DNA of 64,000 bases from Myxococcales bacterium. Its GTDB lineage: Bacteria; Myxococcota_A; UBA9042; JABWCM01. The DNA lies in NCBI GenBank assembly GCA_013360285.1, contig JABWCM010000003.1:1-64000 (forward strand), given 5' to 3'. Under the pieces are notes generated by a model that saw only the letters and a list, made by a program, of their open reading frames with translations, did no database searches and was not told where the DNA came from. Of this stretch, positions 34,829-43,937 are shown in pieces. How positions within the stretch are numbered: position 1 is the first letter of the stretch; the number at the start of each line of letters is the position of its first letter. The position numbers and the translations under genes are program-made.

Positions 34829-35776
34829 GTGAACGCGAGCGTTTCTTCACAAATCGACAATTACCCGTTTGATCGTTCGGACGACCGGGTTTTTATGCCC
34901 GACTTTTCCGGCACAATTTACACGTGGGATATCGACAAAACCTACTTACGAAGCCGCTTCAATTCCGTATTGGATTTGGCCAAAGTTGCGATTGAACTTG
35001 CCATCGACAAGTATGCGATCGACGGGACCGTTGCTCTGCTGCACGCGATTCGTCGCGGTCCTGGTCCCAAACCCAGGCAGACCCCGTTGTATTTTGTTTC
35101 GGCGAGTCCACCACAACTTCGAAAAATTCTCACGAAGAAGATGTTGCTCGACGGTGTCGAGTTTGACGGTATTACGTTAAAGGACCAGTTTGCTTACTTA
35201 ATGCGACTGAGATTTTCCCATCTCCGGTCACAGATGGGATACAAATTGGTTGCTTTGTTGACCAATCGGCGGGAGCACCCCATAGCGGCTCAGGAAATTC
35301 TGTTTGGCGACGATAGCGAATCTGATGCAATGATTTACTGGACGTATGCAAAGATTCTGCGCGGTGAACTTCGAGGGGCGGCGTTGTCGCAGGAATTGTT
35401 GCGTGCCGGGGTTGTGCCCGACGACAGCAAACTGATCGTTCAACTTTCCGAGTCGATAGAGCCGACCGATGCAGTTCGCAGGGTATTCATTCACCTGGAA
35501 ACGGGTAAAAAACCGGCGGATTTTGAGCGATTTACGCCGCTTGTGGTGCCGAGCAAAAGCCCTGTTCAAGCCGCATTGGTGTTGGCTTCTATGGGAGAAA
35601 TCGCCGAGCAGGGGGTTTTTGATGTTGCAAAAGAAATCATGCGTCGGGGTCGTACTACGTTGGAAGAGTTATGGAGTTTGGTCAACGACGCGCGCGCCCG
35701 CAAACTGGTTTTCGGTTTATGGAACGCCGCGTTGGTTGAACGCTTGTTTGCGGAAGTCGCCACACCGGGGCAATAA
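34829..35776 (+). CDS. App1-like (DUF2183) HAD phosphatase
   Basis: A 315-residue protein. Residues about 28-190 show HAD-type motifs in the order of the App1/DUF2183 catalytic domain: WDIDKTYL (motif I, nucleophile Asp), LYFVSASPPQLRKIL (motif II), a conserved Lys in LKDQFAY, and EILFGDDSESDAMIY (motif IV). Yeast App1 is a phosphatidate phosphatase. In this operon, behind an acyltransferase and gpsA, a lipid-phosphate phosphatase role is attractive but inferred. The C-terminal half (about 200-315) is helical and unrecognised, with VFIHLETGKKPADF. The start is GTG 34829, five bases after the gpsA stop; the next gene follows within three bases. Confidence 0.75.
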   Translation: MNASVSSQIDNYPFDRSDDRVFMPDFSGTIYTWDIDKTYLRSRFNSVLDLAKVAIELAIDKYAIDGTVALLHAIRRGPGPKPRQTPLYFVSASPPQLRKILTKKMLLDGVEFDGITLKDQFAYLMRLRFSHLRSQMGYKLVALLTNRREHPIAAQEILFGDDSESDAMIYWTYAKILRGELRGAALSQELLRAGVVPDDSKLIVQLSESIEPTDAVRRVFIHLETGKKPADFERFTPLVVPSKSPVQAALVLASMGEIAEQGVFDVAKEIMRRGRTTLEELWSLVNDARARKLVFGLWNAALVERLFAEVATPGQ

Positions 35777-35779
35777 CCT

Positions 35780-37558
35780 ATGTCGGACTGTCCTCATCGT
35801 CCCGAATGTCCGGGATGTCCTCTAATCGAATTGCCGTATGCAGAGCAACTCCGTGGCAAACATCAAACAACGATTGCAGCGTTGAATGCATATCGCAGTA
35901 CGAATCCGATGTTTGCCGACATCAAGGTACATGACCCGATACCTGCAAAAATGCGGCGCCGTTATCGTCTGCGTGTCAAATGGGTTGTGGATGGCAGCCA
36001 CATTGGCCTTTATGGGCCACAACATCATGTAGTCGATACACCCGATTGTGTCGTGGTCCCTGAAGTTGCACTTCGTATCGCCAACGTGTTTCGCGGACAA
36101 CTGCCATATCTTCCTAACGGCTCCCGGCTAGTCGCATTGGACATTCGTACCGATGGACAGGGCAACGCGGTGCCGACGTTGATTCTGGAAGGTGTTGATG
36201 GTGGTGCTTCACATCCCGATATTCGTCAGGACGGTGCTCGTCTAGCTCGAATGGTCATGAGTCAATTACCGGGTGAGGTCATCGGAGTCGCGGTTGGGGT
36301 GCGATCCGGGTCGGCGGCGACCGTGCTGGGCGAAGCCCCGATTCCTGTTTTGGGAACCACGGAGTTGAGTCAGCAGGTTGGAAGTGTCGTGGTTCAGTCA
36401 CCCGCGGGAGTGTTTACCCAAGTTCATGCCGATCAGGCAGCCCTTCTGCAAAAAAAAATCCGGGAAGTGGTATCAACACAACCGGGTATAGCCGGGGGGA
36501 GTGTGGTTGACCTATACGCGGGAACCGGGGCGCATGGCTTGGCCGTTTCCGATATTGCGGAACAAACGGTGCTGGTTGAATCTTATGAGCCGGCTGCCGA
36601 AGCGGCGTGGAGGTCAGCACAACATCTGCCTCGCCATCTTGGAGACAAAGTCGATGTGTGGGCGATGCCGGTCGAGGAAGCGTTAACCGACCTGGGTACC
36701 GACACCCCCCGACCGTGGGTCGTGATAGCCAACCCTCCTCGTTCTGGATTGTCGGCTGATACGTTGTACGGACTGATTGGGAGTCAGCCGGAACGGATCG
36801 TGATGGTCAGTTGCGATCCGGAGACGTTGGCGCGGGATATGGCGATTTTGGCGGGTTTCGGATATCGGGCCGCGGATGCTTATCCCATTGATATGATTCC
36901 GGAAACGCCCCATATTGAAACCGTTGTGGTTTTGCAGGCGGGGTCTCCCCCACGCCTTCCCATACGTTATCAAGGCGACCATTTTGTTGCGGTGGACAAA
37001 CCGCCCCTGTTGCCCACTATCCCCCATTCCGAATGGCCGTGGTCGGCACTGGAATCGGTTCGCCGGGATTTTCCGGACGTCCAACCATTGCATCGGTTGG
37101 ACGTGGGTACATCAGGGTTGGTGTTGTTCGGCGATCCATCGCGGGAAAATCCAATCCAGTCTGCTCAGAAAACCTACCTGGCTTTGGTCAAAGGCATCAC
37201 TCATAAGGGTGGGAATATCACTAGACCCGTTTGGGAAAATGGGAGGGAATGGACTGCTCATACCCGATACAAAAGGGTCGACGTTATCGCGGGCCATTCG
37301 TTGGTTGAGGTATCGTTGCTGACCGGCAGAACACACCAAATCAGAAAGCATTTCGCTATAATAGGCCATCCGGTCCTGGGCGATGATCGTTACGGAGATC
37401 CGGCGACCAATCGACATTTTGCTATGCGGTCCGGCCTGATTCGTCCGTTTTTGCACGCGGCGACTCTGCGTTGGGATGGCGGGGAAATAACCAGTCCACT
37501 ATGGCCCGATCTGCAAACGACGTTGACAAACTTGGGCATGACAAAGTTAGGGCGTTAA
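35780..37558 (+). CDS. Fusion of RNA uracil-C5-methyltransferase (RlmD/TrmA type) and RluA-type pseudouridine synthase
   Basis: A 592-residue two-enzyme protein. The N-terminal part (1-385) is an RlmD/RlmC-like 5-methyluridine methyltransferase. It has Fe-S cluster cysteines C4, C10, C13 (CPHRPECPGC) plus one near residue 93 (DTPDCVV), SAM site DLYAGTGAHG near 243, NPPRSGL, and nucleophilic Cys in VSCDPETLARD near 344. No TRAM domain precedes it. The C-terminal part (about 395-592) is an RluA-family pseudouridine synthase with catalytic Asp in HRLDVGTSGLVLFG near 437 and GRTHQIRKHF near 515; the N-terminal S4 domain is absent. Both activities modify rRNA or tRNA uridines; the sites are unknown. 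The final codons overlap the convergent giant gene by 12 bases. Confidence 0.92.
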   Translation: MSDCPHRPECPGCPLIELPYAEQLRGKHQTTIAALNAYRSTNPMFADIKVHDPIPAKMRRRYRLRVKWVVDGSHIGLYGPQHHVVDTPDCVVVPEVALRIANVFRGQLPYLPNGSRLVALDIRTDGQGNAVPTLILEGVDGGASHPDIRQDGARLARMVMSQLPGEVIGVAVGVRSGSAATVLGEAPIPVLGTTELSQQVGSVVVQSPAGVFTQVHADQAALLQKKIREVVSTQPGIAGGSVVDLYAGTGAHGLAVSDIAEQTVLVESYEPAAEAAWRSAQHLPRHLGDKVDVWAMPVEEALTDLGTDTPRPWVVIANPPRSGLSADTLYGLIGSQPERIVMVSCDPETLARDMAILAGFGYRAADAYPIDMIPETPHIETVVVLQAGSPPRLPIRYQGDHFVAVDKPPLLPTIPHSEWPWSALESVRRDFPDVQPLHRLDVGTSGLVLFGDPSRENPIQSAQKTYLALVKGITHKGGNITRPVWENGREWTAHTRYKRVDVIAGHSLVEVSLLTGRTHQIRKHFAIIGHPVLGDDRYGDPATNRHFAMRSGLIRPFLHAATLRWDGGEITSPLWPDLQTTLTNLGMTKLGR

Positions 37559-40500
37559 TGATTGGATAACGTCATATTCAATCAACGTGGGTATCGAAAA
37601 ACCATCCACGTCGGAAGCGATTATAGCCGGAGCTGTCACCACGGTCGGAAGGTCGGAAGGGATAGTTTGAAGTAACTTAAATACGGCGGTAATCACGACC
37701 GGATCTCCTGTTAAGTTACCTCCATCGCCCAGTGTTCCCCCGTTAATGGTCGCGTTCGTTACGGCTGTAGACGGGTCTGTAAAATGAGCCATCAGCAATT
37801 TCCCGGTGCCCATCCACAAGGTGGGATCGGATGGGAACAACCCGATTGCGTGTCCCGATTGTAGTTGCGGAAACGGAACCGGGATGTTCCATGGGATACA
37901 CGGCCCGCCAGGACAAAACTCACCGTCATGGAAGGTCGTCAATTCCAACAGCGCCGGATCATATTGCAAATCCAGTTGCAACGCCGTTGTGGGATAGGGC
38001 GAAGTGGGTCCCAACACTTCGGCTAAACGGATTTTACATTCCACGGTATTTCCGACCAGTCCGGATATGCTGCAAATCACTGTGCAGGGACTTAAACCGG
38101 GGCTAGGTTCGTGTACACATCCATCGGCATCCGAATCCACGCCGGGTGCACAACTGTCGTCTGTGCACGCCCACGCATCGTCACACACCCCGTGGTTGGG
38201 GAAATAAAGGCAACCGTCCTGAGGGTCGCATTGATCATCGGTACAGGTGATGTTGTCATCGCAATCGAGTGGTGTGCCAGGTACACACCCCGATTTTGGA
38301 TCACAACTCTCCGTACCCGTACACACATCACTGTCATCACACACAATGACGGTATAAGTACACCCCAGATCAGGGTCACACGTGTCATCGGTACACGCAT
38401 CACCATCATCGGTGCACACAACCGCTTCGTAGGCGCACTCACCGCCATCACAGAAGTCGTTGGTGCACGGATTGGAATCGTCGCAATCAACATTCGTATA
38501 CATACAACCGATTTCCGCGTCGCAGGAATCTTCGGTACATGGATCGTCGTCGTCACAAATCACCGCAACATGTTCACATCCACTATCGGGATCGCAACTG
38601 TCGTTTGTGCACTTCGATTGATCATCACAGTCAACGGAAGGATTGGAACATCCATCAACAGGGTCGCATACGTCTTCAGTGCACAAATCGGCATCGCTAC
38701 AATCTAACGGGATTCCGTTCTGGCAACCCGTTGTAACAAAACAGCTTTCCAACCCGTTGCAGACATCGCCATCGTCGCATTCAACAACTTCGTTTTCACA
38801 GTCACCATTTGGGAGACACGTGTCGGTTGTACAACTGTTTCCGTCATCGCAGACGCCTGGGAAATCATTACAATCCTGTGGGTTGACGACCATGGTGCAT
38901 CCCTGCAATTCCCCATCCATAGGTTTGGCGTCCGGCGTCGAACCGACAATCGATCCTCCGAGGATAGACACGTGGGTTGGCGCAGTTACAGGAATATCGA
39001 CGTTCAAAGTGAGCACCATGGTCAAAAACGCATCATCACCCACGACTGATCCCGCATCCATATAAGCATTTGTCAGCACTGCCGTGCCGTCTGTAAGATT
39101 CGACAACCAGATCGGGCCCGAACCCGTCCACATGACGGGATCGGGGGGAAACAAGGTGACGGAATGTCCTGATGGAAACAACGCCGACGGTGGCGTATCG
39201 GTTGCAAAACACGGCTCGGTACCGCCTACTCCGACACAAACCACGTCTTGGAAGGTGGTCACCGAGACCAAAGAATCATCATAACTTACCGTAAACTGAA
39301 GCGCCGCGGGGGCGGGAGATGCCTGTGTACCGCGAGCTACCCGGAGCGTGCATTCGACTGTCTGCCCAGCGTTTCCGGCGATTTGACAGAAGGAATCGTT
39401 GGGAAGACAAGAGCAGTCGCTGCTAGGATAGTGAAAACAACCTGTGATCGGATCGCAGCCATCCGTGGTGCAATCGTCACCGTCGTCGCAGTTGATCGGG
39501 TCACCACCCTGACATACCGCGTTTTCACAAACGTCGCCGGTCGTACACACGTTGTTGTCAGTGCAAGCTTCAATATTTACGGCATATTGGCAACCAGAGT
39601 CGCTGGTGCAAAAATCGTCTGTACACGGATTGCCGTCATTGCACTCTACCACAGTGGTGCCGGCACACGTTCCCGATGAGCAAATATCACCTTCGGTACA
39701 AGCATCGTTGTCATCACATTCAATCGAGTTTGCCAAATGAACACAACCGGAAGCTTCGCTGCAGGAGTCGTCGGTACACGGGTTGTTGTCCGAGCAATCG
39801 ATTGAAGGTCCGCCGCTACATTGAGTACCCTCGCAGGTGTCCTGCGTGGTGCAGGAATTACCGTCATCACAGCTTCCCACATGAGGCGACCAAACACACG
39901 CTAAGGTGTCGGCATCACAGTTGTCAACGGTACATGGATTTCCATCATCACACACATCGAGAACTGTGGTGCAGTCGGCTACTCCCACCACCATCACTTT
40001 GTCCAGAACATAACCCGGCAACAATGAAGTGTCGCCGGCCGCGCCCAAAATGTTGGAGAACACAACAACTACGGGATCTCCCGGCGCCACATCGGAAAGC
40101 AACTCCACTTCAAAGTCCATAAACAGCGCGTCGCCCACAAGCGTACCGTTTGAGAAATAAGCTTCGGTGATAGCGGTGGTGGGTGCGGACAAATTGGTAA
40201 CGGTCACGTTGCCGCCACCGGTCCACATGGCCACGTCTCCGGGCTGCGTTGTAACCATGTGTCCTTGCGGGTAAATCGGTGCCGGAGGAACCGTCGCCGG
40301 AAAACACAACGTTCCTAAACAAAACTCATCAAGAAAACGTACGGGTTTTAACGTGGAGTCGTCGACGTACACCACAAATTGCAAAGCAGCCGGAAGTGGG
40401 GTGTTTTGTGTTGCCCGCGCTAACTTAACAGGGCAGGTGACAACCTGGCCGGCCGTACCGCTCACTTCGCACGTGATGCCCGGAATATCTGCGCAGGCAA

Positions 40501-43500
40501 AATCCGGTGCCCCCGGCTGGCACACCCCTTGGCCGCAGGTGTCGCCGAGGGTGCACGCATTTCCGTCGTCGCAAGCTTGGGTATTGGCCAAAGATAAACA
40601 CCCTATCACCGGCAGACAGATGTCGTCGGTACATACGTTGTCGTCATCACAATCTGGATTATTCCCGGCGAGACATTGGCCGGCGCCGCATTGGTCACCC
40701 ACGGTGCAGGCGTCGCCGTCTTCACAGGGGGCGGTGTTGTTTGCATACACACAACCGGCATCCACGTCGCAGTCGTCATCGGTGCAAGGGTTTCCGTCAT
40801 CACATACCGCAGTAGCGGTGTGAATACAGCCTATTTCGGGGTCGCACGCGTCCACGGTGCAGGGGTTCGCGTCGTCACAATCGACCGCGGATTGGCCGAG
40901 ACAGATACCGCCCGCACACTCGTCGCCGTCAGTGCAGGCATTGTTGTCATCACAGGCCCCGGCAATCGGAGCTGTCGTACACCCAAAAGTCGGGCTGCAG
41001 GTGTCAGCAGTACATTCGTTTGCGTCGTCACACACATCATCGGAGGGTGTATAAACACACCCCACCGCAGGTTCGCACGTATCGGCGGTACAGTCATGAC
41101 CATCATCACATTCGGCGGGAGGGCCGGAAACACATTGACCATCCTGACATTTGTCAAATGCGGTACACGCGTTGCCATCGGTGCATGCTTTGGTGTTGTG
41201 GACGTGGTCACAGCCTTCTACCGGGTCGCACGAGTCGTCGGTACACGGGTTGTCATCACTGCATGATAGCGGCGTGCCTTTGCATTTGCCGTTGACACAC
41301 GTGTCGTCGTCGGTACAAGCGCTGTTGTCGTCACAGGCGATATTGACCGGATTATATTGACATTTCTTCGTAATCGTATTGCAGATATCTTCAGTGCAAG
41401 GGCTGTTATCTTCACACATTCCGGGAAAAAATGTGCAGTCAGCCGGCGACACCACCATCGTATCATCCATCACTGTGCCGGGAAGGGGAAACTCGTTGGA
41501 CGCTTTTGCCACAATCGATTGGTACCCGATATACAACGGTGCATTGGGATGAACATCTTTTAACAATTTAACCGACAACGTCAGAAACTCGGCGTCACCC
41601 ACAACAACCCCACCGGATACGTAGGCCGTACTAACCGGGCTGGTTGGGTTCGGAGCGGTTGTAATGGTCACCGTGGCCATTCCCGACCACGCAGAAACGG
41701 GTGCCGGCGCCGATGTGACTGGGTGGCCGGTTGGATACAGTGGATTCGGGGGCACGTCGTATGGCAAACACAACGGGTTGCTGCAATCGTAATCGGTCAA
41801 CGATTGGATTTCGACAGACGTGTCGTCATAAACCAAAGTAAACGTTACCTTTGCGGGAACCGGGGCACTTTGGGTGATACGGGCCAGCTTCACGGGGCAC
41901 ACGATCACGTCACCCATGTCTCCGGCCAACACACACGCGGGTTTGGGAGATACCGTGCAACCCGGATCCGGGCCCCCCGGCACACACATACCGTCGGCGC
42001 ACACTGCATCCAACAAACAGGGTAACCCATCGTCGCATGGGGCACTGTTCGACGTATAAGTACAGCCATCAATGGGGTCGCAGCCATCGTCCGTACACGG
42101 ATTGTTGTCGTTACATGTGGTCGGTGTCGTGTCGACGCCGGAACACACTCCAGACGCACATTGGTCATTCTCCGTACAACCGTTTCCGTCATCACAACTA
42201 TCTGTATTGGGTGCAAAAACGCATCCCGTGTCGGGATCACACTCATCGTCCGTACATGGATTGTTGTCGACGCAGGTAGGTGCCGTTCCACCGGTGCAGA
42301 ACCCATTGGTGCACACTTCGCCGGCAGTGCAAGCGTTTCCGTCATCACAACTTCCCGAAATAGCTAAGTTAACACAGCCGGCTAGTGGATCGCAGAACGC
42401 ATCAATACATGGATTTCCTTCTCCGCAATCGACTGCGGCGCCCGAGCACGATCCTCCGGAACAGACGTCGTCTTTGGTGCAAATGTCGTCATCGTTGCAC
42501 GCCGCCTGATTGGCCACATAAACACAGCCTGTAGTGGGGTCACAACTGTCGTCGGTGCAAGAATTGTTGTCGTTACACACGACCGCTCCACCGCCCACGC
42601 AAGTGCCATTACTACACAGGTCGTTTTGGGTGCAGGGGTTGTTATCGTTACAGGAACCGGGCTGACCCACATTCGTACATCCGTCGCCGGGCACACAAGA
42701 ATCCTGTGTACATACGTTGTCGTCATCACAGTCCGGTGGTTCGCCTTCCACACAAAATCCAACATGCACATCCGCGTTTGGACCACGTGGTGTCCCTTTC
42801 GGAACACCGGTCAGGTTTGCCGATTTCCACGATGTGGCCTGTTGGTTGTCTAAATTGGCGTCGATTACAGCAATGGTCGTCCCGGCAACAATAGGGAAGC
42901 CAGTGCCGGCGTTATAATCAACTCGATCCAGTATCACACCTGCTTTGTTGCGCAAAATGAGAGTTCCCGCCAGGTTTGGCAATGTGATGCCGGTGTATTC
43001 GTAGTTGACCAACACCCCACCGTTGATTGCCGGATTCTTCGACCTTCCAAATACAAAATAACCACGAGGCCCCACAAACTGAGCGCCACCAGGAGCTACG
43101 ATGTGCAGCGTTCCCGCCGCATCTTCGATCGTCCATCCGTTTACATTGAGTGCAACATTCCCGGTGTTGTAAATTTCAAACCACTCGCCCACCGTTTCGG
43201 GTACACCGGTTGGGGCGATCATGATTTCGTTGATGACAACCCCAGGCATCACATCATAAGGCGTGCAGGATTCCGTTCCGGTACACACGTTGTTGTCGTC
43301 ACAACTTTGTTGCACTGTCACGGCCGACGGTTCATCGATCACCGCATCGCAATCGTCGTCAAATCCATTACAGATCTCCGGCGCACCGGGACTAACGGCC
43401 GGGTCGTGGGGAGCACAGTCGAAATAGTCATATTCTCCGTCTTGATCGATATCAGACTCACACGCATCGACACACTGGTTGGTGTTTTGGTCCAATTGGA

Positions 43501-43861
43501 AATCCAGCGCCAATTTCAGCGCAAATCGAATTGCGAGTACGCTGTCAACCACGTTGATCACCGCATCGCAGTTGTGATCCGGCAGGACGGTCGGCACCGC
43601 CGATGGGCTCAAACAGGTCGGTACGACATCTACCGCCCCGGCCAACGACCACAGGTTCATCAAAATATTACACTGCACATCGTTTACGTTGGTGACACCG
43701 TCACCATTTACGTCACCGGGCGGATTCAGGCACGCGGCCTGGACATCGCTCAAGGCCAACCCGACAATCAGATACGTGGCCAGACATGTAGCGATCCATA
43801 TTGGCCGAAAGCGGCCAACCTGGGTCGTTGTGATCGGTTTTTTCCGAAAAGACGTATTCAT
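37547..43861 (-). CDS. Giant secreted protein: dockerin-like module, MopE-like motif, lamin-tail domain, Cys-rich arrays, four cohesin-like domains
   Basis: About 2104 residues from ATG 43861 (GGCGGAG eight bases ahead; the ORF-track start 44008 lies in the upstream gene). Signal peptide to about 43. Then a dockerin-like double Ca-loop (DVNGDGVTNVNDVQCNIL near 50; DHNCDAVINVVDSVLAI near 95), a MopE-type motif (APEICNGFDDDCDAVIDE near 160) and a lamin-tail domain (about 205-345). Arrays of CDDxNxCTxDxCDPxxGC repeats follow. Four cohesin-like beta-sandwich domains of about 165 residues interrupt them at roughly 640-800, 1125-1290, 1490-1660 and 1930-2104. Each has GxxVxCPVKLA, PAALQFTVSYDDS-like, WTGSG and VGDAxFL elements. 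No catalytic domain is recognised, so this resembles a scaffold. Second gene of an operon, 76 bases after the 2008-residue gene. Confidence 0.85.
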   Translation of the reverse strand: MNTSFRKKPITTTQVGRFRPIWIATCLATYLIVGLALSDVQAACLNPPGDVNGDGVTNVNDVQCNILMNLWSLAGAVDVVPTCLSPSAVPTVLPDHNCDAVINVVDSVLAIRFALKLALDFQLDQNTNQCVDACESDIDQDGEYDYFDCAPHDPAVSPGAPEICNGFDDDCDAVIDEPSAVTVQQSCDDNNVCTGTESCTPYDVMPGVVINEIMIAPTGVPETVGEWFEIYNTGNVALNVNGWTIEDAAGTLHIVAPGGAQFVGPRGYFVFGRSKNPAINGGVLVNYEYTGITLPNLAGTLILRNKAGVILDRVDYNAGTGFPIVAGTTIAVIDANLDNQQATSWKSANLTGVPKGTPRGPNADVHVGFCVEGEPPDCDDDNVCTQDSCVPGDGCTNVGQPGSCNDNNPCTQNDLCSNGTCVGGGAVVCNDNNSCTDDSCDPTTGCVYVANQAACNDDDICTKDDVCSGGSCSGAAVDCGEGNPCIDAFCDPLAGCVNLAISGSCDDGNACTAGEVCTNGFCTGGTAPTCVDNNPCTDDECDPDTGCVFAPNTDSCDDGNGCTENDQCASGVCSGVDTTPTTCNDNNPCTDDGCDPIDGCTYTSNSAPCDDGLPCLLDAVCADGMCVPGGPDPGCTVSPKPACVLAGDMGDVIVCPVKLARITQSAPVPAKVTFTLVYDDTSVEIQSLTDYDCSNPLCLPYDVPPNPLYPTGHPVTSAPAPVSAWSGMATVTITTAPNPTSPVSTAYVSGGVVVGDAEFLTLSVKLLKDVHPNAPLYIGYQSIVAKASNEFPLPGTVMDDTMVVSPADCTFFPGMCEDNSPCTEDICNTITKKCQYNPVNIACDDNSACTDDDTCVNGKCKGTPLSCSDDNPCTDDSCDPVEGCDHVHNTKACTDGNACTAFDKCQDGQCVSGPPAECDDGHDCTADTCEPAVGCVYTPSDDVCDDANECTADTCSPTFGCTTAPIAGACDDNNACTDGDECAGGICLGQSAVDCDDANPCTVDACDPEIGCIHTATAVCDDGNPCTDDDCDVDAGCVYANNTAPCEDGDACTVGDQCGAGQCLAGNNPDCDDDNVCTDDICLPVIGCLSLANTQACDDGNACTLGDTCGQGVCQPGAPDFACADIPGITCEVSGTAGQVVTCPVKLARATQNTPLPAALQFVVYVDDSTLKPVRFLDEFCLGTLCFPATVPPAPIYPQGHMVTTQPGDVAMWTGGGNVTVTNLSAPTTAITEAYFSNGTLVGDALFMDFEVELLSDVAPGDPVVVVFSNILGAAGDTSLLPGYVLDKVMVVGVADCTTVLDVCDDGNPCTVDNCDADTLACVWSPHVGSCDDGNSCTTQDTCEGTQCSGGPSIDCSDNNPCTDDSCSEASGCVHLANSIECDDNDACTEGDICSSGTCAGTTVVECNDGNPCTDDFCTSDSGCQYAVNIEACTDNNVCTTGDVCENAVCQGGDPINCDDGDDCTTDGCDPITGCFHYPSSDCSCLPNDSFCQIAGNAGQTVECTLRVARGTQASPAPAALQFTVSYDDSLVSVTTFQDVVCVGVGGTEPCFATDTPPSALFPSGHSVTLFPPDPVMWTGSGPIWLSNLTDGTAVLTNAYMDAGSVVGDDAFLTMVLTLNVDIPVTAPTHVSILGGSIVGSTPDAKPMDGELQGCTMVVNPQDCNDFPGVCDDGNSCTTDTCLPNGDCENEVVECDDGDVCNGLESCFVTTGCQNGIPLDCSDADLCTEDVCDPVDGCSNPSVDCDDQSKCTNDSCDPDSGCEHVAVICDDDDPCTEDSCDAEIGCMYTNVDCDDSNPCTNDFCDGGECAYEAVVCTDDGDACTDDTCDPDLGCTYTVIVCDDSDVCTGTESCDPKSGCVPGTPLDCDDNITCTDDQCDPQDGCLYFPNHGVCDDAWACTDDSCAPGVDSDADGCVHEPSPGLSPCTVICSISGLVGNTVECKIRLAEVLGPTSPYPTTALQLDLQYDPALLELTTFHDGEFCPGGPCIPWNIPVPFPQLQSGHAIGLFPSDPTLWMGTGKLLMAHFTDPSTAVTNATINGGTLGDGGNLTGDPVVITAVFKLLQTIPSDLPTVVTAPAIIASDVDGFSIPTLIEYDVIQSLTP

Positions 43862-43937
43862 TTGGCACACTCCGCCAGTTCCGATGTGCGGTGGACGACT
43901 CCGCACGCCTCGTGGTTCGTTCGTCAAGTCGTATCGT

